This document shows, piece after piece, positions 54,336 to 64,000 of a stretch of DNA of 64,000 bases. This stretch comes from Lachnospiraceae bacterium (GTDB lineage Bacteria > Bacillota > Clostridia > Lachnospirales > Lachnospiraceae): positions 110,033-174,032 of the forward strand of contig JAJQBQ010000018.1 in NCBI GenBank assembly GCA_021203205.1. Direction: 5' to 3'. Position 1 is the first letter of the stretch, and each line of letters opens with the position of its first letter. Under the pieces are notes generated by a model. It saw only the letters and a list, made by a program, of their open reading frames with translations. It did no database searches and was not told the DNA's origin. The position numbers and the translations under genes were made by a program.

Positions 54336-56246
54336 ATGCGAAAGCGAACAAAACGCCTGATCACACTGGCGGCAGTACTGGTGCTCGCGTTGGTATCAAC
54401 CATCTGTGTGATGGCATCCGGCAACAACGCGCATTTTACGTTCACCAACACCCTGGACGCGGAGCCAGATCTGTATGTGACAAAGACAGTCGCATCGTCC
54501 ATAGAGGGATATACGGCGCCCACGACGGATGAAAACGGGAACGATCTGGAATTCACGTTCGTCCTGAAATGGGATCTGGACGGCGACGGTGTTCTGGAAT
54601 TCGCGTCATCGGAAGTATACACCGTGTATGCGGCCGACGGGACGGAGGTCGTAGAGTATGATGCGTACGGAGCCCAGGTCGTGAACAGGACAAGTTCCAC
54701 GGGCCGATTCACCCTGAAAGCGGGCCAGACGGCAAAGTTTGATTATGTAGGCACGGATGTGGAATACGAGGTCACGGAAGTGAACCTCGATGCACTGAAC
54801 GAGACGATCAGCGGTTCCTACACGCAGACGACTCCCGCAGGCGGCACGGCGGCCTCCGGGACGGTGGCTGAAACCGGAACGATCGTATATTTTGAAAACA
54901 CTTACATCCCCGAAACCGAAGGGGAGACCACCGAACTGAGCATTCGCAAGGATGTCCTCTCCTGGCCGGGCGGCTATGAGGTACCGGAGTATCTGGGACC
55001 CTTTACGTTTCAGGTGACACTGGACGGCTCGGTATACGCCCGCAGGACTTACACGGTTTACGACACGGAAACCGGCGATGAGGTTGACACCGGAACCACG
55101 GACGCGAGCGGCTGCTTTGCCATTTACGGAGGCCAGACGGCTGTCTTTAAGGAAGTGGAAGTGGGCATAGACTACAGCGTAGAGGAGATCACAGCGAATT
55201 CCGGCGGCTGGACGTCGGTCGGCGAGACGACACTCACGGGTGCCACTACTGCGCCCATCGTATACCTGGAGTTTACCAACGCATCTGCGTATCTGATTGT
55301 GGAAAAGGACATGGCGGACGGGCTGAACTCGGATGACGAAGAATTTTCCTTTACCCTTACGTCGAACCTGGGCGGAGCTGTGGCCGGCGCAGTATATTAC
55401 CTTTATGACGCGGACGGAAAACTGATTGCGGATGACGGAAACGGGAACGAGGTATCTCAGCCGCTTACCACGGGCGCAGACGGCACCTTCTCCCTGAAAG
55501 CCGGACAGCGGGCTGTGTTTGTCGGACTGACCGAAGGCGTTACCTACACGGTGAAGGAGACGGTGGAGGAAGGTTATATTGCCGGCGTGAAGGTAAACGG
55601 GGAAACGGGGCAGACAACAGCTGCTGCCGTAAAGGTAAACGGGACAGCAGTTGCGAACGGAGTCACGACAGATACGGAGCTTTCCGCTTCGACCACGATC
55701 GGAACATATACGGATGAGCAGACCATTCAATTTACCAACACCAGGCTCGGAAAGATTGAGATTACAAAGAAGAGAAGCAATTCCGACAAAGTACTGGAAG
55801 GTGCATCCTTTACTCTCACAGACGGGGACGGTACAGAAGTGGCCTCGGGAACAACGGATGAAAACGGAAGTCTGATTTTTGAGAATCTTGTTCCTGGAAC
55901 TTACACCCTCACGGAAACAAGAACGGCGGACGGTTATCTGATTCTGGAGGAGCCGCTTACCGTCTCGATTCCGTATATATACGAGAATGCGGGCGCGGTG
56001 ACGGATGAGCTGATTGCCGAGTGGAAGGATGCGGGCATCTATGATTCCTGCTACTTAAGCGACGACGAGGACGCCTACTATTTCTACTATGTAAAGTACA
56101 CCATCACTAATGAGGCCGGTCTGGAAATGCCTTCCACCGGTGAAAGCGGATTGCCGTGGTACTATCCGGCCTTTGGCCTGATCGTAATTTTGGCCGGCGT
56201 GACCGTGTGGACGGCGGGTAAGCGAAGGAAAGGAGTCATTGCATGA
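54336..56246 (+). CDS. Pilin-like surface protein with MPSTG sorting signal and Cna-B/SpaA-type domains
   Basis: A 636-residue protein starting at 54336 (GAGGTG 7 nt upstream). A signal peptide (LITLAAVLVLALVSTICVMA) is followed by three beta-sandwich repeats, each with the block FTLKAGQTAKF, IYGGQTAVF or FSLKAGQRAVF and a following YxVxE. A SpaA domain near 480-560 (IEITKKRSNSDKVLEGASFT, GTYTLTETRTADGY) carries the E-box glutamate for isopeptide bonding. The end is EMPSTGESG, a span and GKRRK. The leading Met in place of Leu in the sorting motif is unusual and may match one of the two class C sortases. It overlaps the giant adhesin gene by ATGA. Confidence 0.87.
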   Translation: MRKRTKRLITLAAVLVLALVSTICVMASGNNAHFTFTNTLDAEPDLYVTKTVASSIEGYTAPTTDENGNDLEFTFVLKWDLDGDGVLEFASSEVYTVYAADGTEVVEYDAYGAQVVNRTSSTGRFTLKAGQTAKFDYVGTDVEYEVTEVNLDALNETISGSYTQTTPAGGTAASGTVAETGTIVYFENTYIPETEGETTELSIRKDVLSWPGGYEVPEYLGPFTFQVTLDGSVYARRTYTVYDTETGDEVDTGTTDASGCFAIYGGQTAVFKEVEVGIDYSVEEITANSGGWTSVGETTLTGATTAPIVYLEFTNASAYLIVEKDMADGLNSDDEEFSFTLTSNLGGAVAGAVYYLYDADGKLIADDGNGNEVSQPLTTGADGTFSLKAGQRAVFVGLTEGVTYTVKETVEEGYIAGVKVNGETGQTTAAAVKVNGTAVANGVTTDTELSASTTIGTYTDEQTIQFTNTRLGKIEITKKRSNSDKVLEGASFTLTDGDGTEVASGTTDENGSLIFENLVPGTYTLTETRTADGYLILEEPLTVSIPYIYENAGAVTDELIAEWKDAGIYDSCYLSDDEDAYYFYYVKYTITNEAGLEMPSTGESGLPWYYPAFGLIVILAGVTVWTAGKRRKGVIA

Positions 56247-59200
56247 AAAGGAAGAATTTATTGAAAAAACTGTGTGCACTGATTCTTGTGGCAGTCATGA
56301 TATTTGCGGAGCTCCCGCAGAGTCTTCTGATCAACGCGGCAGAGGCCGGGACGACGGAAGAGACGGCAGACAGCGCCTCAGTTACTGCGTCGGATGACGA
56401 AGACCTTTCCGAAACAGAGGATACAGCGACCGATACCGATGCGGAAAGCGGGAAATCGGCGACAGATACGGAGGAAGGGGAATATGCGATCTCCTATTTA
56501 AGCCTTTCCGATGAGAACGGGGGAACCGTTAGCCTTGGCGCATCGAAATCGGTACAGGCGGAGCACCTCTGGTGGTTTGACAATTACTATGTAAATGAAT
56601 CGGATTACTACGATGTGACGAAGACGGACGACTTCACTCTGAAATATCAGTTCGAGTTCCACACGAGCGAGGATCTGGAAGCACAGGCGGTAACCATTAA
56701 AATCGAGGCGGCCCTGACTACGGACCGAAACGGCGATCCTGTGTATCCCTCCAGCATCGGTGTGCCCTATGGGACTCCGGGTTCCTATACATCTATAACT
56801 ACTTCGCCCTTTAACTACTACTATATGTATGTAGATTCGAATGGCGACGAGCATATCGTGGAAAATGAAACGGACGTGTATACGCTGACGGATGCAGTGG
56901 AAGTATACCTTATCTTCTGGAACTACGAGGACATCACGTCCGGCACGAATGCCGTGGTGCAGGTCATGTATACGGTCGATGACATCATGCAGGTGAAGGA
57001 CGGCTCCGGCTGGACATTCACCCCGGAGGTGTCGGTGGATGACAGCAAGCATACCACCGTACAGAAAGTGACGGGCAACGCCCTGACCGGAGTGGTAAAC
57101 ACGGGCGTAGTGTTGCAGTCCGTGACAAAGACAGCTTACTCCTCGTCAGACAAAGTCTATACCCCGGGTCTCTACACGGAGACACAGGTGGCGGCCTACA
57201 GCAGCGAGGAGGCGCTGGAGGCATTCCTCCAGAGCACCGGCGGAGAATTTTCGGATTACAAGTATGTGGTCTGGAAGATCACGATCCGCGGCACGGCGAC
57301 ACAGCAGTGGAGCCTGACGGCGGATGACGTCTCTGAAGTCCTGAATTCCTACGGTGTCAGCGGCACCGTGGTGGGATATTCCTGGTGTTATGAATCGGGA
57401 TCGGACTACAAGGCATCCTATTATGGCTGGGATTCCTCGGATGCTTCGATCACGGATTGCACGCAGCGGGATATCCGTGTGAAGTTTTATGTTGTGACAG
57501 CCTATGATGCGGATTATGTAGCTGAGAACGATACAATAGAGAATACGGTCACCGCAACACTGACCCCGTCGGACGGGCTCGATGTTGCACAGTCCATGTC
57601 TGATGACGCAACATTTACCTGGGTGGACTATGAGTGGGAATATAAAGGAAACGTTCTTGGAATTAATAAAGAGTATGATCAGGGCGACTCGGGATGGTTA
57701 TATGAGGCTTATCTGAAGATCCTGAAGAATAATCTGGAGACAGAGACCGATACCGGAAGTTTCTCTTATTATACGACCACTAAATGTTTTGGTGGCTATT
57801 ACACTTATAATAATACCGGCGTTTATAAAGAAGGTACCTCTTATGAGGTAACCACGGTGGACGATGTCCTCTATGCTTACCCGAACGGTTCCGAGAGTGA
57901 CGGCGTTATGCTGACGGGTGATGACTATTACTTCTCGAGAGTGTCGATCACACAGACGGATTACGGCTACGATATTTACGAGGATACCTACGCGGATCCG
58001 GTCACTTCGGATACGGTCGATCAGAGTATCTATATTTACGCGAAGTACGCGAACTCCGACGATCCGGACGAATGGACCCTGGTGGCTGCCGTTCCCTGGA
58101 ATGAGACCGGAGTTTTGAGGTACACATTTACGGCAGCGCAGATCGCAATGGAGCCTTACAGGGTCATGGTGGTGCACGATACCATGAACTATTACACCAC
58201 CTGTCAGATCGATGTGCAGGTTACCTTAAAAGGCGACTCCGCTGCGCTTAAGAGTATCATCACAGACGATGTGTCGTACCTGCTGGTGGAAGACCTTTCC
58301 GGTGTGTCCGGCGAGTATCTGGAGAAGGATTCCAACGGAATTACAACATTCTCGGAATACTTCCACAGTCAGTCGACAGCCGGAGATAACTATTCGGAGG
58401 AAGGCCTTGAAGATTTTACAAACGATCTGTATGGCATGCTTTTGCAGCGCGATAACGGCTGGGTGGAGCTGACAGATCTGGGAGAATCGGCGGCATCTTA
58501 CAAATATGCAACTACAGAGAACGATGTAGATAACGGCCGTGTGCTGGTCACGTATTATCTGACCGCCTACGAGGGCTATGAGGTGGCGGATTCCGCCACG
58601 GTGGAAAGCCTGAAGGAACAGGGCGTGGATTCCCCTGTCCGCACGGAAGTGGTCTTTTATGACCTTCTCCCTTACGGCATGAATTACAATGCTTCCGCGG
58701 GCGTGACTGCCGGAAGGATCACGTGGATCGGTTCCAGCAGCACCTGGAAGACAAATACCCGCGCCTGGGATTCCTCGGACGTGACGGTGACGGTGGGTGA
58801 GGATGATGTGATCACAAACTGGAACGGCACGGGCCGCACCATGGTGATCTTCCATGTCACCTATACCGGAGATGACCCGACGGTGTATTCCGACGGCATG
58901 TGGCTGTCCGGCTATGGCATTTCCTTCCAGGCTTATTACAGCTGGGATGAGATCAGCATTGTAAACAGCGAGTATAACATCAGCGCATACATGCCGGCAG
59001 ACGCGACAGCCGAAATTTACGGTTCGGCGGGTGAAGTCTACGCGGAAGGAACGGTTCCTTCCACGGTAAACCCGGAAAATGATTACGCTGCTTTTGACGG
59101 AGCGGATCTGAACGGGGACGGCACGATAGACAGCACACTGAAAAATGTGCTGTATGCGAGGAACCTGAGCAGGACAGACGTGGCAACCGCATCAAACAGC

Positions 59201-62200
59201 GTTATCACGAAACAGGTGCGGTCCGATGCGGATGTGGCGGCGGCATTTACACAGACGACAGTCGTAGAGTACGGCGAAACCTATACCTACGAGATCGTCG
59301 TGAGCAACAATAGCAGTTCGACAGTGTCCGACATTGTCATTTATGATAAGCTGGAGTTTGCGCTGGAAGACGGCAGAAATTTGGTTGCAGGCGAAACCGT
59401 ATTTGATGACAGTGTTACGGAATCCTGGCACGGTACTCTGAATGCAGTCATCACCGAATCCCTGGTGTCTATGGGGATCGATCCGATCGTATATTACTAT
59501 TTTGGTGATCCGGCCGATCTGGATTATTTAAGTGAGACCGGCACAGGGGCTTCGAATGCGGTACTTACCGATGCGAATGGCTGGTATACGGAAGATCAGT
59601 TAGCCGCGGCCGGTTATACGGTGAGTGACGCGACGGCAGTGGCGGTGGACATTTCCAAAAAGACAGACGGGACAGACTTTACGCTTTCCATCGGTGAGTC
59701 CGTATCGCTGAGGCTGAACATGACGGCGCCGGATGAGGCGGATGTGGCTTCAGGCGTCCTGTATGCCTACAATAACAGCGGTTTCTACTCTCTGACGACT
59801 GACAGAACCGGGGCACAGACGGAGGCCTATGTCGCCGGCAACTCCACCAGAGTCGAGACGGGGAACCTTGGCACCCTGGAAGTGGAGAAGGAGTTTGCTG
59901 CCGGTTCCGAAGTTCCTGCGGAAATGCAGAGTACGAGCTTTACTTTCCGGGCGACGAAAAACGGGGAAGCTCTGGCAAACCAGACCTACACCCTGTATAA
60001 CTGGGATGATACCGACGGCTGGGTGGCATATTCTGTCATGCTGGCGACGGATCTGAACGGTTACTTCACGCTGAAAGCGGGCCAGAAGGCGGTGTTTGGC
60101 AATGTGGCCGATGTGGAAGATGTGATGGTCGAGGAGACGACAAATATCTTCTGGTCATCGGAAGAAACAACCGACACAGAAACAGATGCGGACGGCTCCG
60201 TGACGTTGACTTACACGTTTACGAATACATTCCGCTCACCGGTTTACCTGACCAAGGCGGTCAGCGTGGCGGACAACGCGGATGCGGACTGGCTGGCTGC
60301 ACAGACCTTTACATTTACACTGTATTACTATGATGAGACTGCGGGGGACTATGTCCCGTATACGGGAACCTATTACCTTGTGGATGAGGCGCTGACCGAC
60401 GGCAGCAGCCCGAATATCCTGGAAGAAAAGGAAACGGATGACGGCACGGTGACACTGCATGCGGGAGAGATCCTTGCGTTCTTCCCCGGTGCCGTAGGAA
60501 CCGGTTACAAGATCGTTGAAACTCTGACGGCAGATCAGGAGGCATACTGGATCTGTCAGAAAGACACTGTGACGGGTAAGGTGAGAACCTACGGCACAAG
60601 TTCCACGATCACAAACCTTTACAGGCTGCGCAACCTTGTAATTACGAAGAGTCTTGAAGATTACTCAGCGGAAGAGGATGACTGCACGGATGAGTGGACT
60701 TTCCGGATCACGGATTCTTCAGGGAATCCGGTAGTCGGGAATACCTGGTACCTGATCGACGCGGACGGAAACAGGCTTATATCGGATGCGAAGGGCAATG
60801 CTGCTTCCGGAACCCTTGATTCGAACGGCGAGTTTACCTTTGCCGGTGCCGGAGAAAACTACCGGGTCGTGGTGGAAGGTCTGACTGCCGGGGAATCCTA
60901 CACAGTCACAGAGACAAATTACGATACGGATCTTTACGAGGCGGACAACTTCGGTACGGAAACTGTTTCCATGCCTGTGTATGTGGCATACCGGGAGACG
61001 GAGATCGTAAATGAATATCTGCTTCGTACCCTCAAGGTGAGCAAGCTCGTTGTCACGGAAGATGAAACCGACACAGCCGCTTATACGACGGAATTCACAT
61101 TTACGCTGTATAAGAAAAACACCAACGGAGGCTGGGATGTTTGCGGCAATGTGCCCTACACGGTGAACGGTCAGGATTACACGACGGGCTCTGACGGTAC
61201 CTTCACGCTGAAGAGCGGAGAGACTGCCGTATTTGCAGACATCGATGCTCTGGAGGAAACCTATCGGATCGTTGAGACGGAAAACAGTACCTACCCGCAG
61301 ATCTACCCGGCGAACGGTGAGGCGGCGGAGACCACGCTTCCCGCAGTCGGCGATGCGGAGGTGACATTTGTCAACGGCACGAAAGGTCTGGTTTCGATTC
61401 AGAAGCAGGTCAACGGACTTGATGAAGTGGGACAGAAGTTTGCAGAACTGTTAGATGATGATAACACGGAGGCACGGGTATATATGGACGACAGTGAGGC
61501 CGCCTATGCGACAACGGTGATCATACAGGTATATGATGCAACGGGAGCGGAAGTGACGGACGGTGATTATACACTCTTCACGATCACACAGGCGGGTGTT
61601 ATGTCAAGAGAAACTTTTGGGGGTTATACGGTAATCAGTCTCAAGCCGGGAGATGTTATTTATATTTCCGGGCTGACAGACGGATACAGCGTGACAGCAA
61701 CGGAAACTTCTGACTGGGAACTGAAATCGCTTGAGGTAACATCAGATACCGCAGCGCAGATCGGCGCGGATGCCATCCTGTCGGAGGGTTCGGTCATGAG
61801 CGGCAGTGCCGCGGGTGGCCAGGACTACGCGTCCATCACGCTGGTGAATAATATTGAGTCCGCAAACACCGCATCTGAAATCTATAAAAAGATGACGGAC
61901 TCTTCTGTGGAGGTGGAAACCGGTTCAGAACTCACTTTCCGCGTGGAAGTGTATGATGCCGCAACAGGCAGCTGGTCCCCGGCATCGGGAATCTCCTACA
62001 TTGTGTTGGATGTGGTCTATGATGCTGACGGAGATGTTTCGTCCGTAACGGCAGCATCTGTGGTTCAGACGACGGGACAGGACGGTCAGATCACTGTGAG
62101 AAAGACGGACGGCGCTTATCCGGGTCTCCGCTTTGTGAACGATGAAGTGTACGCCAACGTTACGAACCCGTCAGACGGCTCTCTGAGGATCGTGGAGGTT

Positions 62201-64000
62201 CGGAGCCTCACGGACAACTCCTGGGGCTGGATATCCGGCTACGACAGCGACAGCTATTCAGGCGGTCCGTCGCTGACGATCCCGGATGCGACAACCATTG
62301 TAGATGCCAACGATACAGGCAGGGAGATCGAAGTCGAAAAGGTGGCAGAAGGAACCGATGCGGAAGACACCTTTACCTTCCGGCTGGTTCATGTACTGTC
62401 AGCGTCCGCTTCTCCGATCACCTCATCTTCGGATGTGCTGGATTCCGAGGCGGGTTCCGGTGTGTTCTACAGTGTCTATGACTCAGAACTGGGCACGTTC
62501 GTGGAGGACGGCTATACGGACGAGAACGGACAGTTCACCATCAAGGCCGGACAGTACGCGGTTCTCTATGTACCTGCGGACACTACCTGGCTGGTTTACG
62601 AAGTCCTGCCGATCGGCTATGTTCTGACGAGTGTGGTTGCCTCCGGCGACGATGCCGGTGTGCTCGACGACGGGAACACGGGTGTGGTGGACAGTACCAC
62701 AGCCGTAACCGAGATCGTCCACTCCTATAACCTGACTACCGGAAAAACTATATCAAACTATTTGTATAATTCCAGTGTCACGGTAACAAAGGTAATTTTC
62801 GGAACTACGAAGGACTACAGACGCACGGTTGCCGGATTGACCGCTACGCATGTGGGTGCAACGGCAGAGGATGAAGTCTATTTGTACAATGACGGAGCAG
62901 GGACGGTCTATATTCTGGCGGATGGTGTCATAGAGTTCAACGAGGACTCCGGCAATATGTTTAACTATTCGAACTCTAAGCTCGAACAGATAACATTTGA
63001 TAACATAAGCACAGCGAATGTTGAAAATATGTCGTCTATGTTCTACGGATGCAATCTGTTAACAGAATTGGATGTAAGCGGGTTTGATACTTCGAGTGTT
63101 ACAGATATGTCGAGAATGTTTATGAATTGTACCAAGTTGACGAAAATAAACGTAACCGGATTTGATACTTCGAATGTTACAGATATGTCGTACATGTTCT
63201 GTGGATGCAGTGGATTGACAGAGTTGGATGTAAGCGGCTTTGTCACTTCGAATGTCACAAATATGTCGTCTATGTTCTCAGGCTGTAGTGGATTAACAGA
63301 ACTGGATGTAAGCAATTTTGTCACTTCCAATGTTACGAATATGTATTCCATGTTCCAGAATTGCAGAGGCCTGACAGAACTGGATGTGAGCGGGTTCAAT
63401 ACTTCTCAGGTTTCGATTATGAGTTGGATGTTCTCCGGCTGCAGCGGATTGACAGAACTGAAAGTAAGCGGGTTCGATACCTCTGCTGTTAAAGATATGT
63501 CGTACATGTTCCAGAGCTGCAGTGGATTGACGGAACTGGATGTAAGTAAATTTGTAACCTCGGAAGTCACAAACATGTCGTATATGTTCTCTGGCTGCAG
63601 CGGTTTAACAGAGCTGGATGTAAGCATGCTTAACACCGGCAAAGTCACGAACATGTCGTATATGTTCCTGAATTGCAGCGGGCTGACAGAACTGAAGGTA
63701 AGCGGGATCAACACATCGGCAGTTACGAATATGAAGAGTATGTTCAGAGGCTGCAGCAGTTTGACAGAACTGAGCCTGAGCGGCTGGAACACCTCCGCAG
63801 TTACAACTATGGAGGAGATGTTCTACGGCTGCTATGGGCTGGAAAAACTGGATGTAAGCGGGCTGAACACCGCCGCGGTCACAACCATGAAGAACATGTT
63901 CTATAACTGTTATGGGCTGAAAGAACTGAACGTGAGCGGGATCAACACGGAAGCAGTCACGGATATGTCGTATATGTTCTACGGCTGTTACGGTTTGACC
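56243..64000 (+). CDS. Giant multi-domain adhesin with BspA-type leucine-rich repeats, partial (runs off the window)
   Basis: One frame is open from ATG 56243 to the last base: 2586 codons without stop. A signal peptide (KKLCALILVAVMIFAELPQS) is followed by an acidic Thr/Asp/Glu stretch (about 34-78). A long Tyr/Asp-rich region of unknown fold follows (to about 980). A DUF11-like segment is near 985-1040 (VEYGETYTYEIVVSNNSSST). Then about five to seven Cna-B-like repeats with blocks such as FTLKAGQKAVF (near 1275), FTLKSGETAVF and FTIKAGQYAVL run to about 2165. From about residue 2250 there are 26-residue BspA/DUF285 repeats (MFSGCSGLTELDVS pattern). The end, presumably with a sorting signal, lies outside. 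As last gene of the operon it is probably the pilus tip or a partner adhesin. Confidence 0.88.
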   Translation, partial: MKRKNLLKKLCALILVAVMIFAELPQSLLINAAEAGTTEETADSASVTASDDEDLSETEDTATDTDAESGKSATDTEEGEYAISYLSLSDENGGTVSLGASKSVQAEHLWWFDNYYVNESDYYDVTKTDDFTLKYQFEFHTSEDLEAQAVTIKIEAALTTDRNGDPVYPSSIGVPYGTPGSYTSITTSPFNYYYMYVDSNGDEHIVENETDVYTLTDAVEVYLIFWNYEDITSGTNAVVQVMYTVDDIMQVKDGSGWTFTPEVSVDDSKHTTVQKVTGNALTGVVNTGVVLQSVTKTAYSSSDKVYTPGLYTETQVAAYSSEEALEAFLQSTGGEFSDYKYVVWKITIRGTATQQWSLTADDVSEVLNSYGVSGTVVGYSWCYESGSDYKASYYGWDSSDASITDCTQRDIRVKFYVVTAYDADYVAENDTIENTVTATLTPSDGLDVAQSMSDDATFTWVDYEWEYKGNVLGINKEYDQGDSGWLYEAYLKILKNNLETETDTGSFSYYTTTKCFGGYYTYNNTGVYKEGTSYEVTTVDDVLYAYPNGSESDGVMLTGDDYYFSRVSITQTDYGYDIYEDTYADPVTSDTVDQSIYIYAKYANSDDPDEWTLVAAVPWNETGVLRYTFTAAQIAMEPYRVMVVHDTMNYYTTCQIDVQVTLKGDSAALKSIITDDVSYLLVEDLSGVSGEYLEKDSNGITTFSEYFHSQSTAGDNYSEEGLEDFTNDLYGMLLQRDNGWVELTDLGESAASYKYATTENDVDNGRVLVTYYLTAYEGYEVADSATVESLKEQGVDSPVRTEVVFYDLLPYGMNYNASAGVTAGRITWIGSSSTWKTNTRAWDSSDVTVTVGEDDVITNWNGTGRTMVIFHVTYTGDDPTVYSDGMWLSGYGISFQAYYSWDEISIVNSEYNISAYMPADATAEIYGSAGEVYAEGTVPSTVNPENDYAAFDGADLNGDGTIDSTLKNVLYARNLSRTDVATASNSVITKQVRSDADVAAAFTQTTVVEYGETYTYEIVVSNNSSSTVSDIVIYDKLEFALEDGRNLVAGETVFDDSVTESWHGTLNAVITESLVSMGIDPIVYYYFGDPADLDYLSETGTGASNAVLTDANGWYTEDQLAAAGYTVSDATAVAVDISKKTDGTDFTLSIGESVSLRLNMTAPDEADVASGVLYAYNNSGFYSLTTDRTGAQTEAYVAGNSTRVETGNLGTLEVEKEFAAGSEVPAEMQSTSFTFRATKNGEALANQTYTLYNWDDTDGWVAYSVMLATDLNGYFTLKAGQKAVFGNVADVEDVMVEETTNIFWSSEETTDTETDADGSVTLTYTFTNTFRSPVYLTKAVSVADNADADWLAAQTFTFTLYYYDETAGDYVPYTGTYYLVDEALTDGSSPNILEEKETDDGTVTLHAGEILAFFPGAVGTGYKIVETLTADQEAYWICQKDTVTGKVRTYGTSSTITNLYRLRNLVITKSLEDYSAEEDDCTDEWTFRITDSSGNPVVGNTWYLIDADGNRLISDAKGNAASGTLDSNGEFTFAGAGENYRVVVEGLTAGESYTVTETNYDTDLYEADNFGTETVSMPVYVAYRETEIVNEYLLRTLKVSKLVVTEDETDTAAYTTEFTFTLYKKNTNGGWDVCGNVPYTVNGQDYTTGSDGTFTLKSGETAVFADIDALEETYRIVETENSTYPQIYPANGEAAETTLPAVGDAEVTFVNGTKGLVSIQKQVNGLDEVGQKFAELLDDDNTEARVYMDDSEAAYATTVIIQVYDATGAEVTDGDYTLFTITQAGVMSRETFGGYTVISLKPGDVIYISGLTDGYSVTATETSDWELKSLEVTSDTAAQIGADAILSEGSVMSGSAAGGQDYASITLVNNIESANTASEIYKKMTDSSVEVETGSELTFRVEVYDAATGSWSPASGISYIVLDVVYDADGDVSSVTAASVVQTTGQDGQITVRKTDGAYPGLRFVNDEVYANVTNPSDGSLRIVEVRSLTDNSWGWISGYDSDSYSGGPSLTIPDATTIVDANDTGREIEVEKVAEGTDAEDTFTFRLVHVLSASASPITSSSDVLDSEAGSGVFYSVYDSELGTFVEDGYTDENGQFTIKAGQYAVLYVPADTTWLVYEVLPIGYVLTSVVASGDDAGVLDDGNTGVVDSTTAVTEIVHSYNLTTGKTISNYLYNSSVTVTKVIFGTTKDYRRTVAGLTATHVGATAEDEVYLYNDGAGTVYILADGVIEFNEDSGNMFNYSNSKLEQITFDNISTANVENMSSMFYGCNLLTELDVSGFDTSSVTDMSRMFMNCTKLTKINVTGFDTSNVTDMSYMFCGCSGLTELDVSGFVTSNVTNMSSMFSGCSGLTELDVSNFVTSNVTNMYSMFQNCRGLTELDVSGFNTSQVSIMSWMFSGCSGLTELKVSGFDTSAVKDMSYMFQSCSGLTELDVSKFVTSEVTNMSYMFSGCSGLTELDVSMLNTGKVTNMSYMFLNCSGLTELKVSGINTSAVTNMKSMFRGCSSLTELSLSGWNTSAVTTMEEMFYGCYGLEKLDVSGLNTAAVTTMKNMFYNCYGLKELNVSGINTEAVTDMSYMFYGCYGLT
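63038..64000 (+). repeat. 78-bp (26-residue) BspA-type repeats, 12 full copies and continuing
   Basis: Starts with MF occur every 78 bp (63038, 63116, 63194 and so on). Consensus MFxGCSGLTELDVSGFxTSN, then VTNMSY. A half repeat precedes the first. The array is cut by the window end. The DNA copies are diverged, but blocks such as GGATTGACAGARYTGGATGT recur. Confidence 0.93.

Overview
The window looks like a chromosomal segment of a gut-type Lachnospiraceae (Clostridia). Supporting signs are moderate GC with strong AGGAGG-type ribosome binding sites, a beta-glucoside PTS, two AAA-ATPase-like/PD-(D/E)XK proteins, an ECF sigma/anti-sigma pair, SpaA-type sortase-assembled pili and many small toxin-antitoxin remnants. 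No rRNA, tRNA, CRISPR array or intact insertion sequence was seen.

Layout. 1-7.4 kb is an accessory zone: an AAA-ATPase-like protein, a Fic protein fused to a DNA-binding domain, a DUF6088/AbiEi-type protein, a lipoprotein and an ECF sigma/anti-sigma operon that share a 45-bp promoter element, a RelB/ParE module with an internal deletion, and a HicB remnant. 7.5-12.6 kb holds two GT8 glycosyltransferases, a PlsC-type acyltransferase and a GT4 glycosyltransferase, probably for envelope glycolipid or polysaccharide. 13.2-17.2 kb is a beta-glucoside PTS plus 6-phospho-beta-glucosidase. 17.2-29.3 kb is metabolism and transport: orphan HicB, a serine hydrolase, a GPH sugar symporter with an operator, uraA-upp with a structured leader, an aquaporin, a Na/Pi cotransporter with a Pho-box-like promoter, an XRE regulator and an OFA-type MFS carrier. 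29.5-32.1 kb is a large surface protein behind a promoter with a C8 tract in its spacer. 32.7-37.5 kb is an acyl-CoA synthetase / ACP / acyl-ACP thioesterase cluster with a second AAA-ATPase-like gene between its members. 37.7-45.4 kb has a multi-cluster Fe-S flavoprotein, a small AT-rich three-gene cassette, hypA, thrS and an aldolase-domain protein. 45.5-46.8 kb has a serine recombinase, two dyads and a repeat-rich leader. From 46.8 kb to the window end is one pilus/adhesin operon: pilin, sortase C, small pilin, sortase, sortase C, second pilin-like protein, and a giant adhesin (at least 2586 codons, running off the window) that ends, as far as seen, in BspA-type leucine-rich repeats.

Three patterns cut across genes. 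(1) At least eight unrelated proteins carry hydrophilic low-complexity segments, purine-rich on the coding strand, placed in linkers or loops or at the N-terminus. (2) Five intergenic palindromic elements share TGAYACC-type outer ends and a GCTTCGC-like core. (3) Surface genes are coupled to potential variation devices: a homopolymeric promoter spacer, a recombinase with duplicated dyads, a tandem duplication across a sortase start, and long coding repeats. All functional assignments come from reading motifs; no database search was run.
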